Positions 42,754 through 52,117 of a stretch of DNA of 64,000 nucleotides are shown here, piece after piece (positions within the stretch are counted from its first letter, which is position 1; each line of letters starts with the position of its first letter). The position numbers and the translations under genes are program-made. Source of the stretch: JALJPB01 sp963933115 (GTDB taxonomy: Bacteria; Pseudomonadota; Gammaproteobacteria; Enterobacterales; Alteromonadaceae); contig CAWVSL010000012.1 in the NCBI GenBank assembly GCA_963933115.1, positions 8,204 to 72,203 of the forward strand, in the 5' to 3' direction. The notes below the pieces were generated by a model, which was not told the DNA's origin, did not search any database, and worked only from the letters and a program-made list of their open reading frames with translations.

Positions 42754-43824
42754 ATGTTTATCCAAATGCAGCCTCTTGATGCTGACAAACGCAACGCTTG
42801 TCCTGAAAAATTTAGTTTCGGGGCAACGTTCTCTGATCATATGTTTACTCAAGAATATGACCAGGATAAAGGCTGGCACAACGCCCTTATTAGTCCTTAT
42901 CATTCGCTATCATTAGACCCTTCTGCTGCAGTATTTCATTACAGCCAAGAGATATTTGAAGGCTTAAAAGCTTATAAAACTCATGATGGAAAAATAAATT
43001 TATTTCGTCCTGAAAAAAACTGCAAACGTTTTAACCGTTCAGCTAAACGTATTGTCATGCCAGAGGTTGACGTTGATTTTCATCTGGATGCTATTCAAAA
43101 GCTAGTGGCGTTAGATAATCAATGGGTACCAGATCAAGACGGTTCATCTTTGTATATCCGCCCGACTATGATAGCAACAACACCTAAATTAGGTTTAGGT
43201 GCAAGTGCAAATTATAGCCACTTTATTATTGCAGGTCCTGCTGGCGCGTATTTTTCAGGGGGATTAAAACCGATATCAGTCTTCGTTGCTGACGAATATC
43301 GTCGTGCAGTTAAAGGCGGAGTTGGGGAAGCTAAAACAGGCGGAAATTACGCAGCAAGCCTTTATGCCTCAGAAGAAGTCGCTAAAAAAGGTTACTCACA
43401 AGTTTTATGGCTTGATGCTATTGAAGGTCGATTTGTAGAGGAAGTTGGGGCCATGAACATATGTTTTGTTTATGAAGGCAACTACATTGTTACTCCAGAA
43501 CTCAGTGGCAGTATTTTACCCGGTATTACCCGTGACTCAATTTTAAAATTAGCACCCGCTATTGGTTATGAAATCAGCGAAAAACGTTTAGATATAGAGC
43601 AAATCTTAACAGATATAAAAAGTGGTAAAATTACCGAAGTCTTTGGCTGTGGTACTGCTGCAGTAATATCACCTGTTGGAACATTTTGTTACAAGGAAAA
43701 GGTTTATGTTATCAACAATAATGAGACTGGAAGTGTATCTAAACATCTATATGACGAATTGACAGGTATTCAGTACGGCACTAAAGAAGATCGCTTTGAC
43801 TGGATTAAAACGATTGAATTGTAA
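42754..43824 (+). CDS. ilvE: Branched-chain amino acid aminotransferase (type II)
   Basis: This PLP enzyme transaminates leucine, isoleucine and valine with 2-oxoglutarate. The 356-residue product resembles the eukaryotic/Bacillus-type BCAT rather than the 309-residue E. coli IlvE. It has FGATFSDHM, HYSQEIFEGLKAYK, LYIRPTMIAT, the Schiff-base lysine K194 in GEAKTGGNYAAS, EEVGAMNICFV and LPGITRDSIL. The start has a strong AAGGAAG about 6 bases upstream. The gene is alone, not near ilv or liu genes, so it could act in synthesis or breakdown. Confidence 0.94.
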   Translation: MFIQMQPLDADKRNACPEKFSFGATFSDHMFTQEYDQDKGWHNALISPYHSLSLDPSAAVFHYSQEIFEGLKAYKTHDGKINLFRPEKNCKRFNRSAKRIVMPEVDVDFHLDAIQKLVALDNQWVPDQDGSSLYIRPTMIATTPKLGLGASANYSHFIIAGPAGAYFSGGLKPISVFVADEYRRAVKGGVGEAKTGGNYAASLYASEEVAKKGYSQVLWLDAIEGRFVEEVGAMNICFVYEGNYIVTPELSGSILPGITRDSILKLAPAIGYEISEKRLDIEQILTDIKSGKITEVFGCGTAAVISPVGTFCYKEKVYVINNNETGSVSKHLYDELTGIQYGTKEDRFDWIKTIEL

Positions 43825-43905
43825 AATAACCACTAAAATAACTCAACACAGCCTTAATCGAATCCTTTTTGATCAAGGCCTTCCTCTTACGTTGAAACCA
43901 TTATC

Positions 43906-44763
43906 ATGAAAATACCTAAACGCTTACAACCCTTGCTTGACGATGGCTTAATCGATGACGTTATTAGCCAATTAATGAGCGGTAAAGAAGCCACTGTATA
44001 CGTTGTCCGTTGCGGTGATGACATTCGTTGCGCTAAAGTTTATAAAGAAGTCAATAAGCGCAGTTTTAAAAAAGCAGCCCAATACCAAGAAGGTAGAAAA
44101 AGTAAAAACAGCCGCCGCGCAAGAGCCATGGAAAAAGGCTCAAGTTACGGAAAAAAACAGCAAGAAGAAGCTTGGCAGAATGCCGAAGTAGATGCGTTAT
44201 ATCTCCTTGCAAGTGCCAATGTCAGAGTTCCTACTCCATTTGGCTGTTTTGAAGGCGTGCTTTTAATGGAGCTAGTCACCAATGACGATGGTGATGTGGC
44301 ACCAAGATTAAACGATGTCATTATGTCAGAAGAGCAAGCGATTGAAGATCATCAACTGATGATGATTTATGTCATGCGCATGCTATGCGCAGGCATTATC
44401 CATGGCGATTTATCTGAGTTTAACGTATTAGTGGATGATTACGGCCCAGTCATTATAGATTTACCACAAGCAGTAGATGCTGCCGCCAATAATAATGCTA
44501 AAGCTATGTTAAGACGTGATGTAGATAATATTACCAATTACTATGGACAATTCGCGCCACAATTACTGAAAAGTAAATATGCGCAAGAAATGTGGGCATT
44601 ATTCGAAGGTGGTGAATTGACCACAGAGACTGAACTCTCAGGATTATTCAAAGAAAACACTGATGCTGCGGATGTCGATACCGTTATTGAAGAAATAAAA
44701 GCGGCCTTTGCTGAAGAACAAGACAGGTTAGAGAGGATAAAGTCTGCTGATGAAGTAGAATAA
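43906..44763 (+). CDS. RIO1-type serine protein kinase
   Basis: This is a cytoplasmic atypical kinase of 285 residues. It has the nucleotide loop SGKEATVYVV, the ATP-binding lysine in RCAKVYKE, a basic insert (RKSKNSRRARAMEKGSSYG), the catalytic loop HGDLSEFNVL and metal-binding IIDLPQAVD. The C-terminal tail is acidic and helical. Bacterial members such as Pseudomonas PA4780 autophosphorylate and act with a phosphatase, but their targets are poorly known. It starts about 80 bases after ilvE. Confidence 0.92.
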   Translation: MKIPKRLQPLLDDGLIDDVISQLMSGKEATVYVVRCGDDIRCAKVYKEVNKRSFKKAAQYQEGRKSKNSRRARAMEKGSSYGKKQQEEAWQNAEVDALYLLASANVRVPTPFGCFEGVLLMELVTNDDGDVAPRLNDVIMSEEQAIEDHQLMMIYVMRMLCAGIIHGDLSEFNVLVDDYGPVIIDLPQAVDAAANNNAKAMLRRDVDNITNYYGQFAPQLLKSKYAQEMWALFEGGELTTETELSGLFKENTDAADVDTVIEEIKAAFAEEQDRLERIKSADEVE

Positions 44764-44800
44764 TTAAAAGTTAACCTCTTTTATTTACCAAAAATCAATC

Positions 44801-44840
44801 ACCGCAGGAGTACAACATATTGTCTACTGCGGTTTATTTT
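44801..44840. terminator. Terminator between the RIO kinase gene and pgi
   Basis: Stem ACCGCAG / CTGCGGT with a further ACAA / TTGT inner pairing, followed by a T-rich run (TTTATTTT) on the plus strand. The opposite side is also T-rich further on. It probably ends both convergent genes. Confidence 0.7.
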
Positions 44841-44854
44841 AGATAAATCTTAAC

Positions 44855-46459
44855 TTAAGCCTTAAGGAAGCGATTAATTAACAGTTGAGTTGACGTTGAT
44901 AAGCTTTCATCACAATCGCCTTCCATAGCAGACAATATCTGATTACCCAGTTGCTTACCAAGCTCAACGCCCCACTGATCGAATGAATTAAGTTGCCACA
45001 ATACACCTTGCACAAATACCTTATGTTCATATAAAGCTAATATAGTTCCAAGAGAATGGGGATTAAGTGTCGATATGACTAGAGTATTACTTGGTGTGTT
45101 GCCTTTCATCGTTTTATGCATTGCTAACCGGCTAATTTCATCCTCACACTCTCCTGCTAATACCATTTCATTTTCAACTTGTTGCAAGGATTTCCCTCGC
45201 ATTAGCGCTTCAGATTGGGCAAAGCAATTAGCGACCAAAACTTTATGATGCTCTTCATACTTACTAGAGCCCTTTAATGAAACAATAAAGTCTGTAGGAA
45301 TAATATCATCACTTTGATGCATCAACTGCATAAAGGCATGCTGTCCATTAGTACCCTCTTGTCCAAATAATACCGGGGCTGTCGCCCAAGAAAGCTTCAG
45401 GCCCTCCAAAGAGACTGACTTACCATTACTTTCCATCTCTGTTTGTTGTAAGTAACCAGGCAAAGTTCTTAATGCATGCTCGTAGGGCAAAATAGCTAAA
45501 TTAGGATAACTCAAACCATTACGATTCCACATGCCAATTAACGCCATAATTACTGGCATGTTGTGACTAAAGTCTGCAGTTTGAAAATGTTTATCCATTT
45601 CAAAGGCCCCATGTTTTAGCTTAGCGAAATTCTCATTTCCTATCGCTAACGCCAAGGGTAAGCCAACCGCTGACCACAAGGAAAAACGGCCGCCAACCCA
45701 ATCCCACATCGGGAGGATATGTTCTTCAGATAAACCAAAAAGTTTAACCTGTTTGATATTAGTACTAACAGCAAACCACTGCTGAGCAATAGACTCGCGA
45801 GGAAGTGAAGCCAACATCCAGTTTTTAACCGCTGTAGCATTTAATAAGGTTTCTTGTGTTGAAAATGTTTTAGAAATCACCACCACTAATGTGGTTTGAG
45901 GGACGAGTTTTTCTAGCTTTTCTTTAACAGCAGCGCCGTCAACATTCGCTAAAAAGTGAACATCTAACGCCAGACAATGAAAAGGTCTGAGTGCCGTCAA
46001 TCCTACTTTTACGCCATAGAAAGAACCGCCAATGCCAATGGCTAAAACATCAGTAAACCTTTCGCCGGTAATACTTTTAATATTCCCTGAGTAAACATCA
46101 TCAACAATTTCAGCCATCTGTTTTTCGGTATTAATGACCTCATCGGCAGAGTCAGGCAATATAGTCCTTTTAACTTTATCAGGAGCTCTTAACAAACTAT
46201 GTAATACGGCCCGCTTCTCCGTTTTATTGATTTTTTCACCACTAAACTGTGCCTTTATTTTGTCTGACAGTCCTGACTCTGCTGCCAGAGAAATAACCGC
46301 AGAAAACTCATCATCGATAATGTTTTGTTTTGAATAATCTAGGAAGAGATCAGCTACTGACAGTGAATACTTTTGCGCTCTTTGTTTATCAGTAAAAAGA
46401 GAATATATCGAGCGAGATTTTGCTTGTTCAGCGAGAAGAGATAGTTTAGTAACATCCAT
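44855..46459 (-). CDS. pgi: Glucose-6-phosphate isomerase
   Basis: Pgi interconverts glucose 6-phosphate and fructose 6-phosphate. The 534-residue protein has the signatures IGGSFYGVKVGLTALRPF in part, VISKTFSTQETLLNA, WDWVGGRFSLWSAVGLPLA in part, the catalytic glutamate in LPGYLQQTEMESNGKS, the histidine in GTNGQHAFMQLMHQ, and the lysine in LWQLNSFDQWGVELGK near the C-terminus. Length is close to E. coli Pgi (549). It is monocistronic, convergent with the RIO kinase gene. Confidence 0.96.
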   Translation of the reverse strand: MDVTKLSLLAEQAKSRSIYSLFTDKQRAQKYSLSVADLFLDYSKQNIIDDEFSAVISLAAESGLSDKIKAQFSGEKINKTEKRAVLHSLLRAPDKVKRTILPDSADEVINTEKQMAEIVDDVYSGNIKSITGERFTDVLAIGIGGSFYGVKVGLTALRPFHCLALDVHFLANVDGAAVKEKLEKLVPQTTLVVVISKTFSTQETLLNATAVKNWMLASLPRESIAQQWFAVSTNIKQVKLFGLSEEHILPMWDWVGGRFSLWSAVGLPLALAIGNENFAKLKHGAFEMDKHFQTADFSHNMPVIMALIGMWNRNGLSYPNLAILPYEHALRTLPGYLQQTEMESNGKSVSLEGLKLSWATAPVLFGQEGTNGQHAFMQLMHQSDDIIPTDFIVSLKGSSKYEEHHKVLVANCFAQSEALMRGKSLQQVENEMVLAGECEDEISRLAMHKTMKGNTPSNTLVISTLNPHSLGTILALYEHKVFVQGVLWQLNSFDQWGVELGKQLGNQILSAMEGDCDESLSTSTQLLINRFLKA

Positions 46460-46769
46460 CTAATATTGTCCTTTTAAAATTCTACTACTTTTAATTTACT
46501 GCAGTAGCTCAATAATATCAAACTTGAAAAATTGTGAGGATAGTAATTAATTACAAGTTCATTACTTTTTATTAGATAAATAGCAAAAAAATTACAGGTG
46601 GAAATTTCTGTTCTGTATTCACTTTATCAAGATAATTACAACAAACTAAGTAAGAATGAATGCTAACTCTGTTGACTTAGTTAGCCAAACGAGCAAAAAA
46701 TAAACGGTAAAAAACTTACAGGCTTAATATGATTATGTTGGTACGTTTAACTTGCTATTCCCTATTTAC

Positions 46770-46837
46770 TTGGTGCGGCCCTAATTTGTATTAACAATTT
46801 CCGCTTGAAATTAATAGCTGAGCGAATTAGGGCCCAA
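46770..46837. repeat. Structured inverted repeat in the pgi / M28 peptidase intergenic region
   Basis: The outer arms GGCCCTAATT (46777-46786) and AATTAGGGCC (46825-46834) pair perfectly, with a further TTGG / CCAA. Inside is a second stem AATTTC / GAAATT with loop CGCTT and an unpaired TAGCTGAGCG. The GC-rich arms contrast with the AT-rich surroundings. It has no T-tract and is about 120 bases from the nearest start codon. The rest of 46460-46956 shows no gene apart from a doubtful 24-codon frame at 46867. Confidence 0.6.
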
Positions 46838-46956
46838 CTAACTGTTATTAATTTGTCATTGTAGGTATGAGTTATCTGGTGCAGAATACAAGAATCACCC
46901 TTGGTATCCATTTATTATCAATATTTGATGGGGCCTGTTAACCATTAGGACTTTTT

Positions 46957-48348
46957 GTGAAAAAGATGTCTTTCAATAAAATACTACTCTGGACCTCACT
47001 GATTTTTCCCACACTAGCAGCAGCAAGTTCGTTGTTAATCGTGCCGTCGAGTGAACAACCAATTTTAAGAAATATTCAAGCTGAAGTTAGTGCTCAGCGC
47101 TTAAAGCAAGATGTGACAACTTTAGTTAACTTTGGTACGCGCCACACTCTGTCTGAAACTAAATCAGATACTCAAGGTATAGGCGCAGCAAGACGATGGA
47201 TAAAAGCTGAATTTGATAAAATATCGCAACAATGTGGTGGCTGTTTAGAAGTGATTTATCAAAAAAAAGCGTTCTCTGGTGAGAAACGTATTCCTAACCT
47301 AACCGATGTAGTCAACGTTATTGCTATTCAAAAGGGCCGTGTAGACCCCAATCGTTACATCATTATGTCAGGTGATATAGATTCTCGAGTAACAAATCCA
47401 CTCGATTTTACTAGCATATCTCCCGGCGCTAATGATAATGCCTCTGGAGTTGCTGGTGTCATTGAAGCCGCAAGAGTTTTATCAAAATATTCGTTTGATG
47501 GGTCGGTTGTTTATGCAGCACTATCGGGTGAAGAGCAAGGTTTATTTGGTGGTAAAATTATGGCTAGCCTTGCCAAAAAAGACAACTGGCGCGTTGAAGC
47601 TGTTATTAATAATGACATGATAGGTAATATTTCAGGGATCAATGGTGTTATCAATAATACTACCGCAAGGGTTTTTTCTGAAGGTATTCGTTATCTAGAA
47701 ACCCCAGAAGAAGCCAAGAAACGGAGGTTTACCGGTGGAGAAGTTGACTCACCTTCTCGTAATGTTGCTCGATATATTGATAAAATTGCCGACCAATATA
47801 TTCCAAACCTTGATGTTATGATGGTATATCGTTTAGATCGTTTCGGTAGAGGTGGCCATCACCGTCCATTTAATGCTGTTGGTTATCCGGCAGTGCGTAT
47901 TATGGAAACCAATGAACATTACAACCGTCAACATCAAAATATTCGTCGTGAAAATGGCATCGAATATGGTGATGTATTATCGGGTGTAGATTTTGACTTT
48001 ACTGCCAAGTTAACCTCTTTGAATGCAGTAACTATAGCATCAATGGCTTGGGCACCTGCACCACCGGCCAATACCGAGATTTCAGGCGCTGTTAAAGCGT
48101 CAACAACATTAAAATGGCAACAACTGACAGGTAAAATCGCAAAAAACCTTGCTGGTTATCGTGTTCATTGGCGCCTCACGACTGAGCCCACTTGGACGAA
48201 TAGCCAATATGTTGGCAATATTAACGAATTTGAATTAGTCAATATTGTTATTGATAATTACTTTTTTGGGGTGAGTAGCGTCTCAAAAGATGGTTTTGAA
48301 AGTCCTGTCGTATTCCCAGGGCCAGCAGGCTCTTTTGGTAGCTACTAG
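46957..48348 (+). CDS. Secreted M28 family metallopeptidase
   Basis: This is an exported aminopeptidase-like protein of 463 residues with a signal peptide (residues 1-24, ending LAAAS). The M28 zinc centre is largely recognisable: GDIDSR (140-143), PGANDNASG (D160), SGEEQGLFG (E192, E193), NNDMIGN (D220) and a histidine in GRGGHHRPF. The first ligand, usually histidine in GHxDS, is aspartate here (D140). The last 90 residues form a fibronectin-III-like domain (LAGYRVHWRLTTEPTW). The start is GTG at 46957, with AGGAC 6 bases upstream; an in-frame ATG follows at codon 4. It probably degrades peptides in the periplasm or outside. Confidence 0.87.
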   Translation: MKKMSFNKILLWTSLIFPTLAAASSLLIVPSSEQPILRNIQAEVSAQRLKQDVTTLVNFGTRHTLSETKSDTQGIGAARRWIKAEFDKISQQCGGCLEVIYQKKAFSGEKRIPNLTDVVNVIAIQKGRVDPNRYIIMSGDIDSRVTNPLDFTSISPGANDNASGVAGVIEAARVLSKYSFDGSVVYAALSGEEQGLFGGKIMASLAKKDNWRVEAVINNDMIGNISGINGVINNTTARVFSEGIRYLETPEEAKKRRFTGGEVDSPSRNVARYIDKIADQYIPNLDVMMVYRLDRFGRGGHHRPFNAVGYPAVRIMETNEHYNRQHQNIRRENGIEYGDVLSGVDFDFTAKLTSLNAVTIASMAWAPAPPANTEISGAVKASTTLKWQQLTGKIAKNLAGYRVHWRLTTEPTWTNSQYVGNINEFELVNIVIDNYFFGVSSVSKDGFESPVVFPGPAGSFGSY

Positions 48349-48527
48349 TTAGTTTTTTGGTGGCACTGTAGCTTCTGATTTTTTAATACCACTATTTAGT
48401 CTTATTGCTGAAGACCCTGCAAGGCCTCAACAATATAATGAGTAAACAACCCGCCAATAACGGGCTTAATACTGTTGACTAAAAGGTTAATAAACGAGAA
48501 CAGTCAACTGTTACTTTAATTGCCTTA

Positions 48528-48821
48528 TTATAAGGCAAACGCTACCACGAGTGCGGTTACACCCAACACAATGTAATGGGGTTTACCATTGGGAACTTTC
48601 GACAGTAACCAACAACTAACAAAAGCTAAAGCGAATAATATAGCGCTACCAATAAATACACCTATCAAAGCGTGGCCCATGAATAAGCCAACAATTGACA
48701 AAGGAATACTAAAAAGTAATGCCGAGTAAAAAGGTTCTTTTTTTATTAAATACAACTTGTAAGATAGGGCCAGCATTAAAAATTTAAAGATAAAAAACAA
48801 CACAGAGATTTCCTTTAACAT
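48528..48821 (-). CDS. Small integral membrane protein of unknown function
   Basis: A protein of up to 97 residues with three or four hydrophobic segments and only two short polar loops. The ATG at 48821 has no good ribosome binding site. AAAGGA lies inside the first codons and is well spaced for a GTG at 48803, which would give a 91-residue protein starting at LFFIFKFLML. The stop codon is part of a small palindrome TTGCCTTA / TAAGGCAA. I recognise no family. It is isolated, with gaps of several hundred bases on both sides. Confidence 0.6.
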   Translation of the reverse strand: MLKEISVLFFIFKFLMLALSYKLYLIKKEPFYSALLFSIPLSIVGLFMGHALIGVFIGSAILFALAFVSCWLLSKVPNGKPHYIVLGVTALVVAFAL

Positions 48822-49327
48822 AAAGCCCCAATTCGGGACAGGGTGATTATTAACTAAAATATTAAAAACGAGAACAGCTCACTATTTTTGTCTTTATATA
48901 TCCAATGGTTAGACATCAAAAATGCCAAATCCTCAGAAGAACTATACACTAACTTACAATCAACACAGCTATAATTTCAGAAGAAATTTAACTTATAAAT
49001 ACCTTTTGTCACTTTAGTAAATCCCTCAATATAATCGTTTAAATAACGACATACTGAAGTAAACTATTTACCCATTGATATACCAACTCCAAATTTAAAT
49101 TTCATGAGGTTCTGATTTCCATTCTGTTTAGGAAAGAGAAGGTGTAAATAGCCTTAAATAAAATGTTATAAACAAACGTCGATTTACCTAACAGTCAAAA
49201 TACTGTGTAATAAATGACTGGAGCTTTCTTAAACCTTATTAATAAAGACTTTCGAAAGCTCCTCTAACGGTTTTACGTCCAATACTTAACTATAATGATG
49301 AGCAGTGGCCGTAAATAAAAGTGGCTT
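48822..49327. other. Intergenic stretch with one inverted repeat
   Basis: About 500 bases without a supported gene. The only structure is an inverted repeat GGAGCTTTC (49220-49228) / GAAAGCTCC (49254-49262) with a nested near-palindrome CTTATTAATAAAG in its loop. It lacks a T-tract, and I tested it by eye for integron attC core sites without success. Confidence 0.5.
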
Positions 49328-51037
49328 TTAATCTAGCTGATAAACGGTTACAGAACCGCTTTGAGGATTTTCATCCGTTCCAAGAGGCTGACTAATGGCA
49401 ATACTACCTCTATTACTTACTGATGTTGCATATCCAAAACTAGCGTATTCTAGCTCACCCAAGACTCTTTGCTCACGATATAAACCTGAATCAAACCATC
49501 CTCCATATTTGGAAAAACCGATATTTTGCAGGAAAAGTACCTCGCCAACAGATTCACTTTTAGGAGCTGCCATAGCCACAAATTTACCGTTTTTACTAAT
49601 ACTCACTGACCAACCCAAATTATCTCCTGCTACCTCTCCAAAAGAGTCACCAGATAGAGTCCATTGATTTTCAATAAGCTCAAAGATTTTTACCGCTCCC
49701 TGAGAGCTTTTGTTTGATTTGCTGGCAAATGGAGCACCTGCGACAAGGGTAGACCCATCGCCACTAAGAGCAATAGCAGTACCCAAATTCCCGCCACTAT
49801 ATTCCCCATTTATTTTACTACCAAGCAGGTCCCAACTTCCGTTGGTAAATTTAAAAACCCTTACTTGCCCAAAGCCATCACCTCTAAAACTATGGTTCGG
49901 TGAACCGATGGCAACCACGTCACCAGTATCGTTTAAGCTGATGCTAGCTCCTGAAGAGTCGCCACTAATATCGCCATTAATATCTTGTCCAAGCTGTTGC
50001 CACTCACCAGAATCAAGCTGAAAAATTCTAACACGTCCAGCAAATTCAGATTCCGTGTAATCACTGGGTTGGCCAATAGCCAACACATTACCTTGTTCAT
50101 TTAAGCTAATACTTGCATTAGTTAAATCACCAATGTTGGCTCCGCTAATATCACTACCCAGTTGCAACCATTCACTACCCATAAGTTTAAAAACGTTAAT
50201 AACGGCTAAATCACTTTGATTATCGATATCAAAAAAGTAACCACTAGCAATAGTATCTCCTGCATTGTTTATGGCGACTTTTTTGCCAAAGTGAGCATTT
50301 TGCTGTTGCCCCTCTAATTTATTTCCAAGGACAGTCCAATTGTTATTCTCAAGTGACAGTACGATTACTTGACCTGCATTATCAAGAGAGTCACTATGGC
50401 GTGGGGCTCCAACTACCATTCGTGTGCCTTCCTCATTTAAAGCAATACTATTACCATATTGATCACCTAAACCACTTCCCTGCGTTAACTCGCCCACTTG
50501 GCTGATTGTTCTAAGTCCAAGTGCATTAGCAACACCGTCTGCCTTTAATGCCCACCAAGTACCATAAAAGGAACCATTGCCTTCAACAGTTTCTGGAGTG
50601 CTATCATTAGTATATTGATAGATAGGTTGGCCATTAATGAGGACCATGTTACTACTGTTTTTTGTTATTTCGGCTGTTATCTCTAGCGATATATCAAAGT
50701 CTTCGACATCATCCTCAACAACTATGTATGGCCAAGCCTGACCAATATAATTTGGTTCAGCGTTAATGTCAGGAGAGAAGATATAAACCGTTCTTAACGC
50801 TGCAGTAGGATCTCCACCTTCCGTATAAGTTAACGACGCGCCCTCTGCTTGAATAAACGAAAAGCATTGCTCTTCATAACATTTACTAATCGTTGATAAT
50901 GTAAATTTATCAGGTGTTGGAGTTGGCGTTGGCGTTGGCGTTGGGGCTCCATAAACACTCTCTTGTGATTCATTACCAGAGCCACCACCGCAACCAGAAA
51001 TCAAAAGAAATCCGAACATGATTAAAATGTTTTTCAT
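49328..51037 (-). CDS. Lipoprotein with beta-propeller (FG-GAP-like) repeats
   Basis: A surface or periplasmic lipoprotein of about 569 residues. It has a signal peptide with lipobox LISGC, a glycine/serine stretch and a (PT)n linker. A small domain with NGQPIYQYTNDSTPETVEGNG then resembles the secreted Lipoprotein_15 repeat. From about residue 190 there are seven or so repeats of about 50 residues with the pattern YGNSIALNEEGTRMVVGAP ... GQVIVLSLENNNW. These repeats fit an FG-GAP/integrin-like propeller. The start at 51037 is set by AGGA 6 bases upstream and by the signal peptide; the longer frame to 51100 would bury it. Function is unknown; such propellers usually bind proteins or sugars. 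Confidence 0.82.
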   Translation of the reverse strand: MKNILIMFGFLLISGCGGGSGNESQESVYGAPTPTPTPTPTPDKFTLSTISKCYEEQCFSFIQAEGASLTYTEGGDPTAALRTVYIFSPDINAEPNYIGQAWPYIVVEDDVEDFDISLEITAEITKNSSNMVLINGQPIYQYTNDSTPETVEGNGSFYGTWWALKADGVANALGLRTISQVGELTQGSGLGDQYGNSIALNEEGTRMVVGAPRHSDSLDNAGQVIVLSLENNNWTVLGNKLEGQQQNAHFGKKVAINNAGDTIASGYFFDIDNQSDLAVINVFKLMGSEWLQLGSDISGANIGDLTNASISLNEQGNVLAIGQPSDYTESEFAGRVRIFQLDSGEWQQLGQDINGDISGDSSGASISLNDTGDVVAIGSPNHSFRGDGFGQVRVFKFTNGSWDLLGSKINGEYSGGNLGTAIALSGDGSTLVAGAPFASKSNKSSQGAVKIFELIENQWTLSGDSFGEVAGDNLGWSVSISKNGKFVAMAAPKSESVGEVLFLQNIGFSKYGGWFDSGLYREQRVLGELEYASFGYATSVSNRGSIAISQPLGTDENPQSGSVTVYQLD

Positions 51038-51519
51038 ATAAATCCTAATGTTGATTAAATAACAATGAAATTTAGCGGAATCATTACCATATTCCCCCAA
51101 GAAACTTGCCTTTTATTTATCTATTATATTTTAGCGCTTTATTATTACTACCTAGCATTAGCCTCAATGATTGCTGAAATAAAAATACCATCAAGTAACG
51201 CTTGTTTGGCTTTTTTAAGGCCTATAAAATTTGACTAAGATATATTACGATTGAAATGAGATATTGGATCATTACCCACTGCTAATCCAGTTAACGTAGC
51301 AAGTAATAAAATAGCATTTAACATCATGACTTATATATTTATTCTTAAACTCGTAGTGAGAGCTACTAAAATAAGAGTTCTTGATATCTAGCTTGAAGCC
51401 TAGCAATTAGATTAAGTAAGGGGAAGCGAACATATATTAGAAGGTTGAACTCAGCCAAGAGGGAGAAATTCCACCTTAATGACTAGTTATATTTTAATTA
51501 AAGTCGCCGAATGGCATAA
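51038..51519. other. Intergenic stretch, no supported gene
   Basis: About 480 AT-rich bases. A 30-codon minus-strand frame near 51238-51327 encodes a hydrophobic peptide (MMLNAILLLATLTGLAVG) but has no ribosome binding site. I see no promoter, terminator or repeat that I would defend. Confidence 0.45.
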
Positions 51520-52003
51520 TTAATTTGACACAAAAAGACTGTCAACACGGCTAAGAGTATATGAAATGCTCAAACCTACTCCAATGTATTTACCGACAGA
51601 AAACGTTACGCTAATAGGAATAGAGTGCTCACTTAATTTAACAGGATGACTACAACCTAAATCAATAAATTCATAATAATTTTCAGTAGCACTGCTAAAT
51701 AAACACCGTAAATCAATATCAATATAGGTATTAGTGTATTCACTTTGATATTGTTTACCCACTGTAAAATTTAATTCGTTCACTCCTGATCTGCTGTAAT
51801 CCATCCATCGCCATTAGTATGCGCAATATCAAAGCCGACAATAAAATCGTTATAATGAGATAATTGATATTAACCTTTCATGCTTAGGTTAGTCCTCCCC
51901 CTTCCCACAAAAACCAAGTTCACCCCATTTATTTGGTTTGTAACTCGTTCCCTTAACTTAAAGTAAGACACATCAACAAAAGCAATGCTAAAAATTTATA
52001 CAT
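51520..52003 (-). pseudogene. Frameshifted gene for a small secreted protein
   Basis: An ATG at 52003 with a good ribosome binding site (GAAGGAT) opens a clear signal peptide MYKFLALLLLMCLTLS, then stops. Coherent sequence continues in other frames on the same strand: SYKPNKWGELGFCGKGED, then YQLSHYNDFIVGFDIAHTNGDGWITADQ, then RSGVNELNFTVGKQYQSEY to the end at 51520, about 94 codons. At least three frame changes and some stops separate the pieces. Together they would make a secreted protein of about 150 residues with several cysteines. I do not recognise the family. The last piece alone lacks a ribosome binding site, so a broken gene is the simplest reading. Confidence 0.6.
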
Positions 52004-52117
52004 GTCTTATCCTTCAAATATATCAGCCAGATAACAGATTAATCGATTGTTGGCTCAAATCGTGTAAATAAAACAAAGCCAGCGGCCATGTAACTATTTA
52101 TATTTATTAACTATAAC

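Noticed and set aside
46867..46941. 24-codon frame upstream of the M28 peptidase gene, considered as a leader peptide
   Set aside because: The possible ribosome binding site is too close to the ATG, and no attenuator structure or telling codon run follows.
48492..48877. 12-base direct repeat AAACGAGAACAG flanking the small membrane-protein gene, and a 14-base inverted match near 52464
   Set aside because: Matches of this length are expected by chance in a 64-kb AT-rich window, and I found no integron core sites or insertion-sequence ends around them.
49187..49262. Imperfect palindrome with ACCTAAC nearby, considered as an integron attC site
   Set aside because: The required matching GTTRRRY core in the correct position is absent, and no integrase or cassette array is present.
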